A stretch of DNA of 64,000 nucleotides from contig OX393573.1 of the NCBI GenBank assembly GCA_947652115.1, positions 2,847,769 to 2,911,768 of the forward strand. Direction: 5' to 3'. Numbering within the stretch: position 1 is the stretch's first letter; every line of letters begins with the position of its first letter. The DNA comes from Blastomussa wellsi (Eukaryota; Cnidaria; Anthozoa; Scleractinia; Plerogyridae). The notes below the pieces were generated by a model. The model was not told the DNA's origin. It ran no database searches and worked only from the letters and a program-made list of their open reading frames with translations. The position numbers and the translations under genes were made by a program. Of this stretch, positions 35,318 through 48,000 are shown in pieces.

Positions 35318-38300
35318 CCACTTGCTTTGTCTTGAATGATTAACTGCACAAACTGAACTGTTCAGTAATCGAACCTTACTGAATGTATCAAACCCAATCG
35401 AACTCAGTTGAACAGAATCTAAAAATCTAAAATCCACGTAAAACACCCTAATCAAACCCAGTTAAACTGATCAAGCCCAGTCAAACAGAATAAAACGTTC
35501 AATTGCATTCGGTTGCTCAAAATTTTGTGAGAGTTTGATTGTGTCCAATTACTGAACCCAATCGTTTGATTGGGTTCAGTAATTGGACACAATCAAACAT
35601 AATCACGTGGTTTGGTTTTGGATTAGTTGGGCATTTGATTTGATTCAATAAGTCCTTGGGTACTTTTATTGTGCAGTTACAGAAAATATCCATACTCAAA
35701 AAAAATTTCTGGGGGGGGGTCCTCAAAGACCAAAAAATTTAAAGAAATGCATGAAGTTTAATTGGAAAAAATCCCTTCTGTGTGGGAGGTTCGGATACTT
35801 TATGGAACTACACATTATATAAACTCACCTGGATGATCAAACTACACCATTAACCTTTTGTTGTAACATTATAATTCATTGTTTGAATGTGTATCTGCAG
35901 ATTGATTTTGAGGTGATACTTCCAACTGAAAACAGCAAAGATAAATCATTCAAAGTAAGCACAATGTTAATAATATTTTTTAGTTGTGTAATGGAAGATA
36001 GTTGTTTATCATGTACTTGTGATTCCTCACAAGGCCATTCACATCGTCGCTGTAGTGTACATACATGTACACAAATGAATTAACCTTCCAATATTTGTTA
36101 ATTTTTAGCAAGAATCAAAATTATGGCAGCTTTTGATTTATGTTTACACGTGATGTAAATTTTGTACTTGTCAGCTCCCACATTTTAATTTTCCAGAGAT
36201 TTCTTTCATTGATCAAAATGCAACACAAAGCAAACTTATGGCAATGAAATGTAGACATGTGTTATTCCAGTCCGTACTGCGCAATCTCCGCCTGTAATGT
36301 TATTGAGTCTCACACAATGAAAAGTAAACAAACCAAAATGAAAATTACGGGTAAAGACTTACCTTTTTCTTCCTTATTAACATCTGATATCCTTGCAAAA
36401 CAATAATAAAGAGTAGACAAACCTCGACGATATTCCAAACCGACGTTTCAGTTCATTGCGAACTCCCAAACAAAACGACCCGCAATGGCGGACTCAAAAA
36501 CTTCATGTACGCAGTTACCGAAGTGTAACGTATCAACAAATTCAAAACAGAAATGTAAACAAATCCTGAGACTGCGCAGTACGGACTGGAAATGGCCTTT
36601 AAACAATTTCTACATTTTTGCAATACATTGTATCATTACACAATAGAGGCGCATTTAGGTACACCAGAAAAGAACGTCTTGCCAGTAATGTACATGCATG
36701 GCGGGACTGAAGACAACAAGTTCTACACTGAAGTAACCACAGGAGATCGAAGCAGACGAAGAAGACAACAAGTTTGAGGCTATACTGATAATGAAAGTGA
36801 GAGTGGTGCAGCTGGAGAGCTAACTGTTTATCAGTTGAAAGCATTTGACCAAATGGCTCCTTTAGGAGCTACCAATTATATAGAAGTGTTGACCAACAGT
36901 TTCAACTTGTGTTTATTGTGTTTTATTAATTCTGACTTGGCTGACTTTATTAATTCTTGGCTGGCTTTATTACAGCACAGTCTGCCTTAGTGTGGCCATG
37001 CAATAAACTTTTTTGACAAGTTATAATTAGCCAATCAGAGAGTGCAAATTTGTTTGAGCTGTCCCGCCTCCTTGCAATGTTCAAAGCTGTTGTCACGAAA
37101 CCTGTCACACTTTCAAAGTGGAGGCAGGTCAACTCAAACAAATTTGTGCTCTCTGATTGGCTAACTTGTGAAAAAAGTTTGTTGGGTGGCCACACTAAGG
37201 TGCGTCGTAACTTGGGTGACGTTTCCTTCAATGGCTTTTGACACTTACAGCAAAAACGAATCCATCAAACCTTTGGCTATAAGCTGAACTGCACTGCATT
37301 TTCTATGTAATGTAATTACTGCACTTTACAATAACATGCGTACTCTGAAGTTCAAAACCTAACCAACAGTTGCGTTTTTCACTGCTGTCAGTCATAATAA
37401 TGGTTGACAGCCAACGAACATTGAAAATCACAAACAAACGAAATGGATCGAAGTCTACCAATCGCAACTGACAGATGTGACCTGTTGAAGCGAACGTCTG
37501 TTTCCTGAGAGGTCCGCTTGATGATTGATGGCAGCGAAAAATGTAACCGTCGTCTGTGTGTTATTGAAAGGTGCTATAAAATATCTTGTACATGTAGGTC
37601 ACAGTCAAATGGGCTGCACAAGTAAGCTTGTTTGCACTGGAGCAAGCACTAGAGGGAAAGCACAATCAGATTCCATTCGAGACAATCCAGGCTCTAGATG
37701 TTGTGTTGAGACATTTGCCATCCATGAAGTACACCCCTGTGGGGAGATCTTTTTTCTCACCTCCAGAAGGCTATTACCACCCCCTGGAGAGTGGGCGTGA
37801 GGTGTGGTTTGGCTTTCATCAGAGTGTGCGACCATCACAGTGGAAGATGATGTTGAATATTGATGGTTAGTAAGGATTATCTTGTGAAGCAACTTCAGCA
37901 AAACCAATTTAAACAACAACAACTGTTGACAGTGAAAAAAATAGGGGTGGGAGCTTCTTTGAAATTCAAATGTACACTGCACACTAGTGACCAGAAGGGC
38001 AATAATTGCCTACTATGTAGTTGAAGACTTAAAGGGCAACTTCAATTACTATACAAGATGAAAAAGTCGTGCTTGCCATTTTTTTTATGGGAGTCATGTT
38101 GCATTTATATGACACCGGAATGAATTTTTATTTCACTCCTGTACAGCAACCAGAGAGTGACCCTGTGCCATTACAACTCGTTCTGATATACTGTTTGACA
38201 TTTTATGGTGGTATCATAAATGGATACAGAGCCATGAGAGGGGACTGGGATTAATTTGGACAAATATGAAAGTCACCTTGGTATCATGTGAACACCATGT

Positions 38301-41300
38301 TATTTCAATGGCAACAGAAATGATATAATTTCATATTCATTCAAGAATAGGCACTCAGTAAATTTTAGAAACATGCACTGAGACAAAAGTTTATCAAAAG
38401 CCATAATTACAGACAGTATGTAAGTGTGCTCTTAGGTGGTCTTTGCAAGTGGTGTCTGCTTTCACTAGCTATCTATTACTGGTTTGACTATTACTAATAT
38501 TATATAATAATGACTTGCAACACATATTGAGTTATATTTCAAACTCAGGTTTCTTATTCGATTTGATTATAGTGTCGGCAACAGCATTTTATAAGTGTCA
38601 ACCTGTAGTTGAGTTCATGTGCGAGGTTCTTCGTAAACAACAACAGGAACTGCATCAGCCAAGACCACTGTCTGATGCAGAACGACTTAAATTTACAAGG
38701 GAGATAAAAGGTACTGAATGAAGAACATAACATGCATGTGTATCTCAGTTTATGTTAAAAGGTTTCTTTAATTGCAGATCATGCCGCAATTCCAAACTGG
38801 CTAGACAATACACTAATTATATGTGGCACATGTACATATGCATATATACATGCATGTGCTACGTAAACAGAGAGACTGAAAAACCTGCTGCATGTAATAA
38901 CTAGTATAATGGTATATAATGGTATTTCTTTAAAAGAGGTCTATAAAATAGACTGCAGACTGGCACTAAAGTGTGCCTAAATATCACTCTTGTTCGTCTG
39001 AATAATGCTCCAGTTACGCTTCAACAGCATTTGGGTTAGCCTGCTTGGGGTGATGTAGCAGCTCTCATAAGGTCTCGCATGAATGACTCGTTACCCTGCG
39101 TGAAAACACTGAATAAAACAAACAACATGCCCCTAGCCCTGAAAACAATAGCAACTGTTACCAGTAGAATTACAAGCTTACGAGAGCTGCTACACTACCA
39201 CTTGCTTGTGGCTAGATCATATCATGCAAGCGTGACATGAAAACTCTGGACATCAACAACGAGAGCTGGGAGCTTACAGCAGCTGACCGCAGCAGATGGC
39301 GCAGTGTTCTCAAGAAACAGCTGGAAGTGGGAACGAGAGGAGAAGATCCAGAACCTGGCAGAGGAAAAGAGAGCCAGATGGAAGGTGCACACACCTGAAG
39401 ACAATCCAGCAACCACTCACACCTGCATCCACTGTGGCTGAGTCTGTCGCTCCCGTATTGGTCCAATCAGCCATAGCCGTAGCTGTTCCAGCCGCATACC
39501 CATTGCGGCACCAGATGTCAACTGGGGTGCATCATCCATGGTCGACATCGGCCGATTGAGGCCTACTACTAGTAATACAACAAGTCTGCGTTTGTCGTGC
39601 ACAGTCTGCATTAATTTTGTCACTGTGTGGTAATTGGCATCTTATGGTAATTATTGCTTAAGTTCGCTTTATTTTGAAATACCAAAAGCTGTACATTACA
39701 TACATAATGTAAGCATCATGGTACTATTAGAATTAAAATTAAATCTCATTTTACTAGGCTTGAAAGTGGAGATCACGCACTGTGGTACCATGAAGAGAAA
39801 ATATCGTGTAATCAACGTCACAAAACAGCCAGCACAAACTCTGAAGTTTCCTCTCAAACAGGTGGAAACAGGGCAAGCCCATGAGATCACAGTGGCAAAC
39901 TATTTTCAGCAAAAGCACATGAGACGACTACAGTAAGTTTTACATGTACAACCTCGTATACCGGTAGTTAAAATTTGAGCAGATTTCCTGGTTGTAGCTT
40001 AATTAGGCCTAGTTCGTACATTTAATTCAAAGAATTAAATTCGGCAGAAATTCGATGTCTGAATCAGCTGCCACATTTCTGCCGCACATTCAACTGGTCC
40101 TGTCGCATCATCCGACAGAAATGCGACACCCATTCAAACATCGAATCTACTTCAATATTAAGGCTCTGTTGAGTATCTTGGTCCGCCATATTGGTAACCT
40201 TTATACGTAACCTTTGTAACATTTTTCCGCTGACAGAGATACATGACAGTATCCATTCTGAATTAAGTTCGACACAAGTATGACTTCTGAATCAACAGTC
40301 GCATTTCTGCCAACGCGGCAGAAATGTAACGTACATGTATGAACCAGGCCTTAGTAAATTATTTTTGTTTGTGTGCACTGCAGGTTTCCTCATCTGCCGT
40401 GTCTTCAGGTAGGACAGGAACAGAAGCACACCTACCTACCCTTAGAAGTGTGCAACCTTGTTGCTGGTCAGCGCTGTATAAAGAAACTGTCCGACCTACA
40501 GACTTCAAAGATGATCAGAGCCACTGCAAAGAAAGCACCTGATAGAGAGCAGGAAATTGTAAACCTGGTGTGTGTCCTTTATTTTAGCCCACTTCCCATG
40601 CACGCTCAAGGTGTATGTGAGTGGAGCCCCATTGGTAGCGGAGCTCTCTTGCGAGCCCAAGTGGGAGCCCCATTGGTAGAGCTCTTGTGCGAGCCGACGA
40701 TGCACTAGAGCGGGAGCCCGTTGGTAGTGGCGCTCCCGTGTGAGCCGAAGGTGCATGCGAGCGGGGGCCCCATTTGTAGAGCTCTTGTGCGAGCCGACGG
40801 TGCACACGAGCGGGAGCCCCATTGGTAGTGGCGCTCCCGTGTGAGCCGGAGGTGCATGCGAGTGGGGGCCCCATTTGTAGAGTTCTTGTGCGAGCCGATG
40901 GTGCACACGAGCGGGAGCCCCATTGGTAGCGGCACTCCTGCGTGAGTCGAAGGTGCATGTCAGTGGGAGCCCCATTGGTATGAAAAATTGGTCATAAAAC
41001 CATCGAGCCTAAAAAAATTGGCTGTGATGTGACTGTCCATCAGTATTTTGCTGATGTGGACACAAATGTCCAAAAACATTTCACCAAGGTGTCGTTCGGT
41101 TTGTCCTATGTCCTATTTCCACAAACTAATTGTATTATATTAATCTATTTACGCTTTGTGGAAGATGTTGTACAGGATTTCAGATTTTGAACCTTTCCCA
41201 AACTGCTCGCTAAGAAGCATGAAACTTGTGCACACCAATTGAAAATGACTTTCTTATGGTCCGGACTTCACTTATATCGTGTAAAGGGGAATTTTGTGTT

Positions 41301-41994
41301 AAGTGTAAACCGTTGTAGGAGGCTTGAAAAGTTTTTCAATTTCGACGAATCGTTGGTGAAAAGTTGTGAATTTTGATGCGAATTTGAGGAACCCAACTCA
41401 CTATAGCTATCACATGTAGCTGAAATTCATAAAATTAACTGGGAGCTCCGCTATATGCTTGCCTAAATTTATATAATTATTAGAAAGATAAACCAAGTAC
41501 AACAGAACATTCAGTAAGTGATGGTAATGGTAATGGACACACTTGGGAACAATATAATTTGGTTTTATCAACTGGGTTGATAATGTCAATTGGCCACCGT
41601 AAAGAGATTCAAGAGCTGACGTTTCGAGCGTTAGCCCTTCGTCGGAGCGAATCAAGGAATTGTGCGTCTCTGCGTCACCTTCGTGTCGTAGAGAAAGACG
41701 ACAAAAATGCATCGAAACCGGTCGCGAGACACTTCAATCTCCCAAATCATTCTAAGCAACATATGGCAGTCTGCAGCCTTTCCCTTCACCAAGGAAACAC
41801 GGAAAGCCGTAAAACTCTAGAACAAAAATTTATTTTTCAAATCGGCACTCTTAATCCTCACGGTATCAACGAACGCTTTTCATTCAACTAATTTATTCCG
41901 AAGTTTTCACGTTACCAGGCACCAGCCAATATTATTTACGGTGGCCAATTGACATTATCAACCCAGTTGATAAAACCAAATTATATTGTTATAC

Positions 41995-42039
<45 letters not shown>

Positions 42040-45000
42040 CTATACACTTGGGAACAGCATGATAAGAGGCTAAAGTCATTGCCAATGCCAACCTTGTTCC
42101 CAGGTGGAAGATGAGAGACCCTGGGAGTGAGGTTGTGCCAACGGGTTAGCGGTTGAGCTTGTAAGCAGGTGTCTAAGGATTGGTGGCACAAGGCAACAAC
42201 CAGCACTGGAAAGGAGGTATCCATGGCAACCCTGTGAGCAGCCACCACCGGGCGCCGTTGCATCAAGCCTTTCAGTGGTATACTCAATATACCAACCAAT
42301 ACTTAACCAAACTCATACATCGTTTAGGGGGGTGGAGAAGACAAAAGCTCCAGAATAAGCTGTGGTTTAGCTAAATGCGGGCAAATTACTTTACTTTTGC
42401 GAATAACTGCAGGCAACTGTATCTATGGGTCACAGGATCCCCTGCTGAAGAAAAATGGTCGCCCCTAGCCGCATGACTGTTTGTCCTGTGATAAACTTTA
42501 CCTAAACTCACGTAAACTTAGCTACAGTTAAAAATGTAGTGTTCTTGTGTTAGCTGCGGTTTAAGTATAGTACTTGCAATTGTATAATTTTAAGAGAGGA
42601 GTGCTATCAATTTCACGACGTTCTGCTTTTAATATTCAATCAATGCACTATAGCACACACAAGTTCAGTGTATTGTAATTAATTTCCTTTTTTATAACAC
42701 AATAGGTCAGGAAAGCTGACTTCAACAATGACCAATATGTCAACGACTTCGGGATTTCAATTAATGACAAAATGGTTGAACTCCATGGCCGTGTTCTCCA
42801 GGCTCCAAAGTTGCAGTATGGTGGAAAGGTTAGCAAATAATATTATACTCTCTCTTAGAGCGGTTTTCAATTGAGTTCCATAAACCCAAAGAATCACAAT
42901 CAATCACAAAGAACGGAGACAATCCAGTGATCCAATCAAAACGCAAAGCAATTCTTCTCAGCTTCCTCCAAATAGTAGGCCAATTGGATGCCCCTGGATA
43001 AATAAATAAATAAATAAATAAAAATAAATACATAAAATAACAGGATTTTACAGTTGTCATAAAACTGCTAAAAAGTTTAAGAGTTTATATTGTTTTAAGG
43101 GACGCTGTTTCGAAATTAGAGACGTTTGTATGAATTTTGAACTATGTCTCGAAGTCCATAACTTGGTCTCTGTTTAGCCTAAAATTACCAAACCTCGCCA
43201 AATGACTTGGTTAAATCTGAAACTTGCCCCAGTTGCCTGCGCAACTCCGCAACGGGCAATTGCTTTCCGCTCGAACTGCCATTTTTATGGTCGTTGTTTA
43301 GTCCAGGGTAGGTCATTTAAATGGGCTGTATGCACTGCATTGGGCCCTGTGTTGTGTTCTTGGACAAGACAATTAGCTCTCACAGTGCCTCTCTCCACCC
43401 AGGTGTATAAATGGTAGCGGCGAATTTACTGCTGGGGGGTAACCCTTCCTTAATGAAGTGTGACATGTTGGTCAATGTTTCAGTTGACACGTCACGTCTG
43501 ACGTCTGAATAAAGAATATTTTAGTTCTGTTATTTTCTTGGCAGCTTCAGTTAATCCCGATATGTTTTATAATACAGCTTGGCGTCTTAATACAATTATT
43601 TGTTGTTTTTTTTTTTTTTCAGGATAAGCAAAAGATATCTCCAAGACAAGGTAAGATCAAATAAGTGCATTCATTTTTTTTAAGTGCATTCATACCGCAG
43701 GAACAAAGTTATTCTGTTGAATATGCCATTCTCTGCGAAAAGAATGGACGAATGCACCGAATCGACGTGTACAACGTGGGCGATGGACAGACGGACGGAG
43801 GAATAAATTGACTTACAAATGGGCTGACGGACGTAAAAAACGGACAGACGAAGAAATGTATGGACGGGCGGAGAAACAAACTGACGCACGAATGGGCGGA
43901 CGGACGTAAAAACGGACAGACGAAGAAATGGATGGACGGACGGAGGAACAAACTGACGCACGAATGGGCGGACGGACGTAAAACGGACAGACGAAGAAAT
44001 GGACGGACGGACGGAGAAACAAAAAGGCGCACGAATGGGCGGATGGACGTAAAAACGGACAGACGAAGAAATGGATGGACGGACGGAGGAACAAACTGAC
44101 GCACGAATGGGCGGACGGACGTAAAAACGGACAGACGAAGAAATGGACGGACGGACGGAGAAACAAAAAGGCGCACGAATGGGCGGACGGACGTAAAAAC
44201 GGACAGACGAAGAAATGGACGGACGGACTGAGAAACAAACTGACGCACGAATGGGCGGAGGGACGTAAAAAATGGACAGACGAAGAAATGTATGGACGGA
44301 CGGAGAAACAAACTGACGCACGAATGGGAGGACGGACGTAAAAACAGACAGACGAAGAAATGGATGGACGAACGGAAAAACAAACTGACGCACGAATGGG
44401 CAGACGGACGTAAAAACGGACAGACGAAGAAATAGACGGACGGACGGAGGAACAAACTGACGCACGAATGGGCGGACGGACGTAAAAACGGACAGACAAA
44501 GAAATGGACGGACGGACGGAGGAACAAAAAGACGCACGAATGGGCGGATGGACGTAAAAACGGGCAGACGAAAAAATGAATGGACGGGCGGACGGACGGA
44601 CGGACGGAGGAACAAATTAACGCACGAAGGGGCGGACGGACGTAATGGATTCAGAAATGGATGGATGGACGTAAAAAGAACAGATAAACAAGTGGAGGGA
44701 CAGACGGATGAACAAACTGACACAGGAATTGGAGGACAGACGGGCTTAAAAATGGACGGACGAACAAATTGAAGGACGGACGTAGGAACAAACGGATTCA
44801 AAAATGGTTGGATGAACGGACTGACGAACAAATGGGCGTATAAATGGATGGACGAATAGATGCACCGAGGAACAAACTGACGCACGATTGAACAAATGTA
44901 TGGACGGACAGACCAACAAACAGACAAATGAATAAAATCTTAATTTAATAACACTACACAAACATCAGTAAGAGAGAGAAACTTGCATGTACGTACTGTT

Positions 45001-48000
45001 TTTTTCAAGGTTTCCATGATTTACAATCCTCTTTTTATGGGAGAATGGTGTCTGAATGTTATGGCCCTTCCTCAAAGGCATTTTGTTAAAGGAGCTACGT
45101 CACGGCAACTCATCTTGAAAAAACTGGCAAGTTTTTTCAAGTTTGTCGTTTGTAATCGGTCTATATCGTTGTCATTCGAAACAATCCTTGTATAATTTCA
45201 GCATTTTATTATCCCATTGGTGTTTTTCGGCGTTAGAAAACTCTTACTTTTAGATTTCCTACAATTTTAAAGAAAATGGGAAAATGACTTCAAATGTGAC
45301 ACTGTTCCTTTAACTAATCTGACAATCTGGTTATGCCATTTGTTTCTTAAACCGAAAAATTTCAGGTGCTTGGGATATGCGAGGGAAACAGCTGTTTCAC
45401 GGCATCGAGATAAAAGTCTGGGCAATTGCCTGCTTTGGGAACCCACAAGATTGCAACGACAGAGCGTTAAAGAACTTTGCTCATCAACTGATGAAGATCA
45501 GCGGCGAGACTGGGATGCCTATCAAAGCAGAACCTTGCTTCTGTAAATACGCCAAGAAAGCCGAGGATGTAAGTTGATCAGTATCAGATTCTCCTCATTG
45601 TTTTCACACGTTGTTTTATAATCATAGTTGGGATAATTTATGGATCGTTTATTCTTATAACTTGATTAGAGGAATTTGCTTCCGAAAGGTTTGGAGGATT
45701 TTGCAGTTAATACTTCCTTAGATTTAAAGCTGTCATACTGTACTTGGTTGCCACAGTTCAGAAAATAAAGCAAACTAATGCTACTTTCAGAGATTTGTTA
45801 GAACTTATTTCGGCCAACAGACTCGCTCTCCCAACCCCCAAGAAAAATAAAGTTGAGCCAGAGCAGGCGTTAGCTGACGTTGTGTTGTGCAAAAGTTTGA
45901 GATAGTTCGCAGCTTTCTTGGACCTCTAATTTCATTGGATCTTAATAGCCCGCAGGTTTATTGTTTTAGGGCTAGGGTCCATTATTACCGTTGTTTGTTT
46001 ATCATTTTTCCAGCCAATACTGTGGGGCTTTGTAAAGAGCTGCGTACCGCCCCAAATTTTTCGGTAATTATTTACAGTATGGTAGCGCGGTTAATACCGA
46101 CTTTTTTTGTTTCATTTTGCTAGGTCGAGCCAATGTTCAAACATTTGATGGCGACGTTCAGTAATTTACAGCTCATTATTCTCGTTTTACCTGGCAAAAC
46201 ACCCGTTTATGGTAAGTTAAGTTGCCAGTTGCTTCGTGGCTAGAACGTTTTTCTCCTGAAACAAAAATCGAGAGCAAAAATACTATATTTACCAACAAAT
46301 GAAGCATTCCTTGAAGCATTCGTTTCGCTTATTTGTTTCCCTGTGCAAACGTACCCCCCCCCCTCCAAAAAATGTTCAAATGAGATGCTAGTGGTTCAAG
46401 TAGAAATTTCCGAAGCCTCCAATTGCCTTATGTTAACTGCTTATTAGAGGTACATGTTGAAACAACAAAAACAGTAGCACAAAAGATGGCAATACGTGAA
46501 CTATTAAACAACTCGAGGTGGTTCTAGCTTGAATTTCTCTTAACGGTAGTCTAACCAATGGACTTTTCGGGCACCAGTGAAATGTCATGCGACCGGTTCT
46601 CTTTTGCAGTGAAATTAAGGCCAAGTACAGCTAGTGCTGCGTTACAATACTTCAGATTTGCTGAGGTGTTAAGCATGCCTCGTACCCAGGCGCAGAGGCT
46701 TGAGAACGAATTAATGAAGCGCGCAAAGATCTTTCGTTGAGCCTTGTCATAGCCTTTTGCGTTTACAAGAAACCTTCCCAAGTTCCATGCGCGCAGGACT
46801 TGAGGCGCCTGCTTACGGGACATGTGTTGGTTGACTCAATGATTTCTCTCACGTTGTGGTCTTTTTACATTCATCTCACAGCTGAGGTCAAACGTATCGG
46901 TGATACACTGTTAGGTATTGCTACACAGTGTGTACAGGTGAAGAACGTCATCAAGCTTCAAGCACAAACCTTGTCCAATCTCTGCCTCAAAATAAACGCC
47001 AAGCTTGGAGGAATTAACAACATTCTGGCTCCAGATGTTCGGTAAGATTAAGATTGTGGTATGTGTTTTATGAAACTTGTATTACTCGCAAGCACAATCC
47101 CTTGAAAGTCTCTTAAAAATAGAAAGACAAATACGACCACATGAACGTACTGCACAACAGCTTTCATTTCAATGGTCACACACTAGGGTTTCATCCACAG
47201 ACTTAAAAGTTAGAATCACCTTGTACAGCATAATAAACAGTACCACATGACAGTACTGCTCATTAGCTTTCACTCGAATGGTCACACACGAGTTTAATCC
47301 ACGGACTTAAAAAGTTACTTACAGTCACGTGTATGTGTATTGACTGATTTTTGTTGTTGTTAGAGGCGGACCATTTTATTTTTGAGTTGGACGGGAGGGG
47401 GGTGGTTGGGCAATTACGAAAACAAAATTCCTGCACAAGAAGAAATCTTGCACAAGTCCGAAAACATCTCAATAATAAAGAAAGGAAAAAAAATCTTGCA
47501 CAACCTGAACATGAAAAAAATATTCCCTCCCCCCCCCCCCCTCTTAAAAATAAAATGATCCGTCCCTTATTCCATCGTAACAGACTGCCCGTGTTCCGTG
47601 AGCCTGTTATATTTCTTGGAGCTGACGTTACGCATCCAGCTGCTGGAGACGAAAAGAAACCATCGATTGCTGCTGTAAGCTCGTGATTTCTTGTGTAATT
47701 GTTTAGTTTGTAGCATAAACGTTGCCTTTGTTTTGGTGGCGTCGTAAATGTCGGGTCTGAGCCAGTTTGGCTCGTAACGCCATCGCAGAAGGATTAGAGA
47801 TGCTTTCATTCGTCACGCAATAGTTAGTGCGTGGAGATCCTAATTATCGGTCACGGCACTAAAGAGAAAAGCGCAGTGGAAGTGGAAAACCCACTTTTAC
47901 CATGCTGTCGATCGTACATGTATGCAGGCGTCCATTTGGCTGGTAACGCCATCGTAGAAGTATAAGAGAGTCTTTTATTTGTCACGCAATAGTTGGGCCG

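Larger units (their letters stand above)
41552..42043 (+). mobile_element. 5'-truncated Penelope-like element with 13-bp target duplication
   Basis: Flanked by the direct repeat ACACTTGGGAACA (41539-41551 and 42044-42056). The left part is an inverted terminal repeat segment (GGTTTTATCAACTGGGTTGA), mirrored at 41940-41990. Between them is the end of a GIY-YIG-type ORF, then a terminal-repeat tail (CCCACCGACGCAGCACC). An inverted 5' terminal repeat and 5' truncation are typical of Penelope-like elements. Confidence 0.8.

Noticed and set aside
40505..40975. 156- and 124-residue minus-strand ORFs with repeated 'MGPPLACT'-like words
   Set aside because: Artefact of the GC-rich minisatellite, antisense to AGO-A exon 7.
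43680..44927. 415-residue minus-strand ORF rich in VRPS/FVRQFV repeats, plus two overlapping ones
   Set aside because: Entirely produced by the 72-bp minisatellite; open in several frames and within an AGO-A intron.
43850..44940. CRISPR-like array
   Set aside because: Repeats are contiguous without unique spacers, in a eukaryotic intron; it is a minisatellite.
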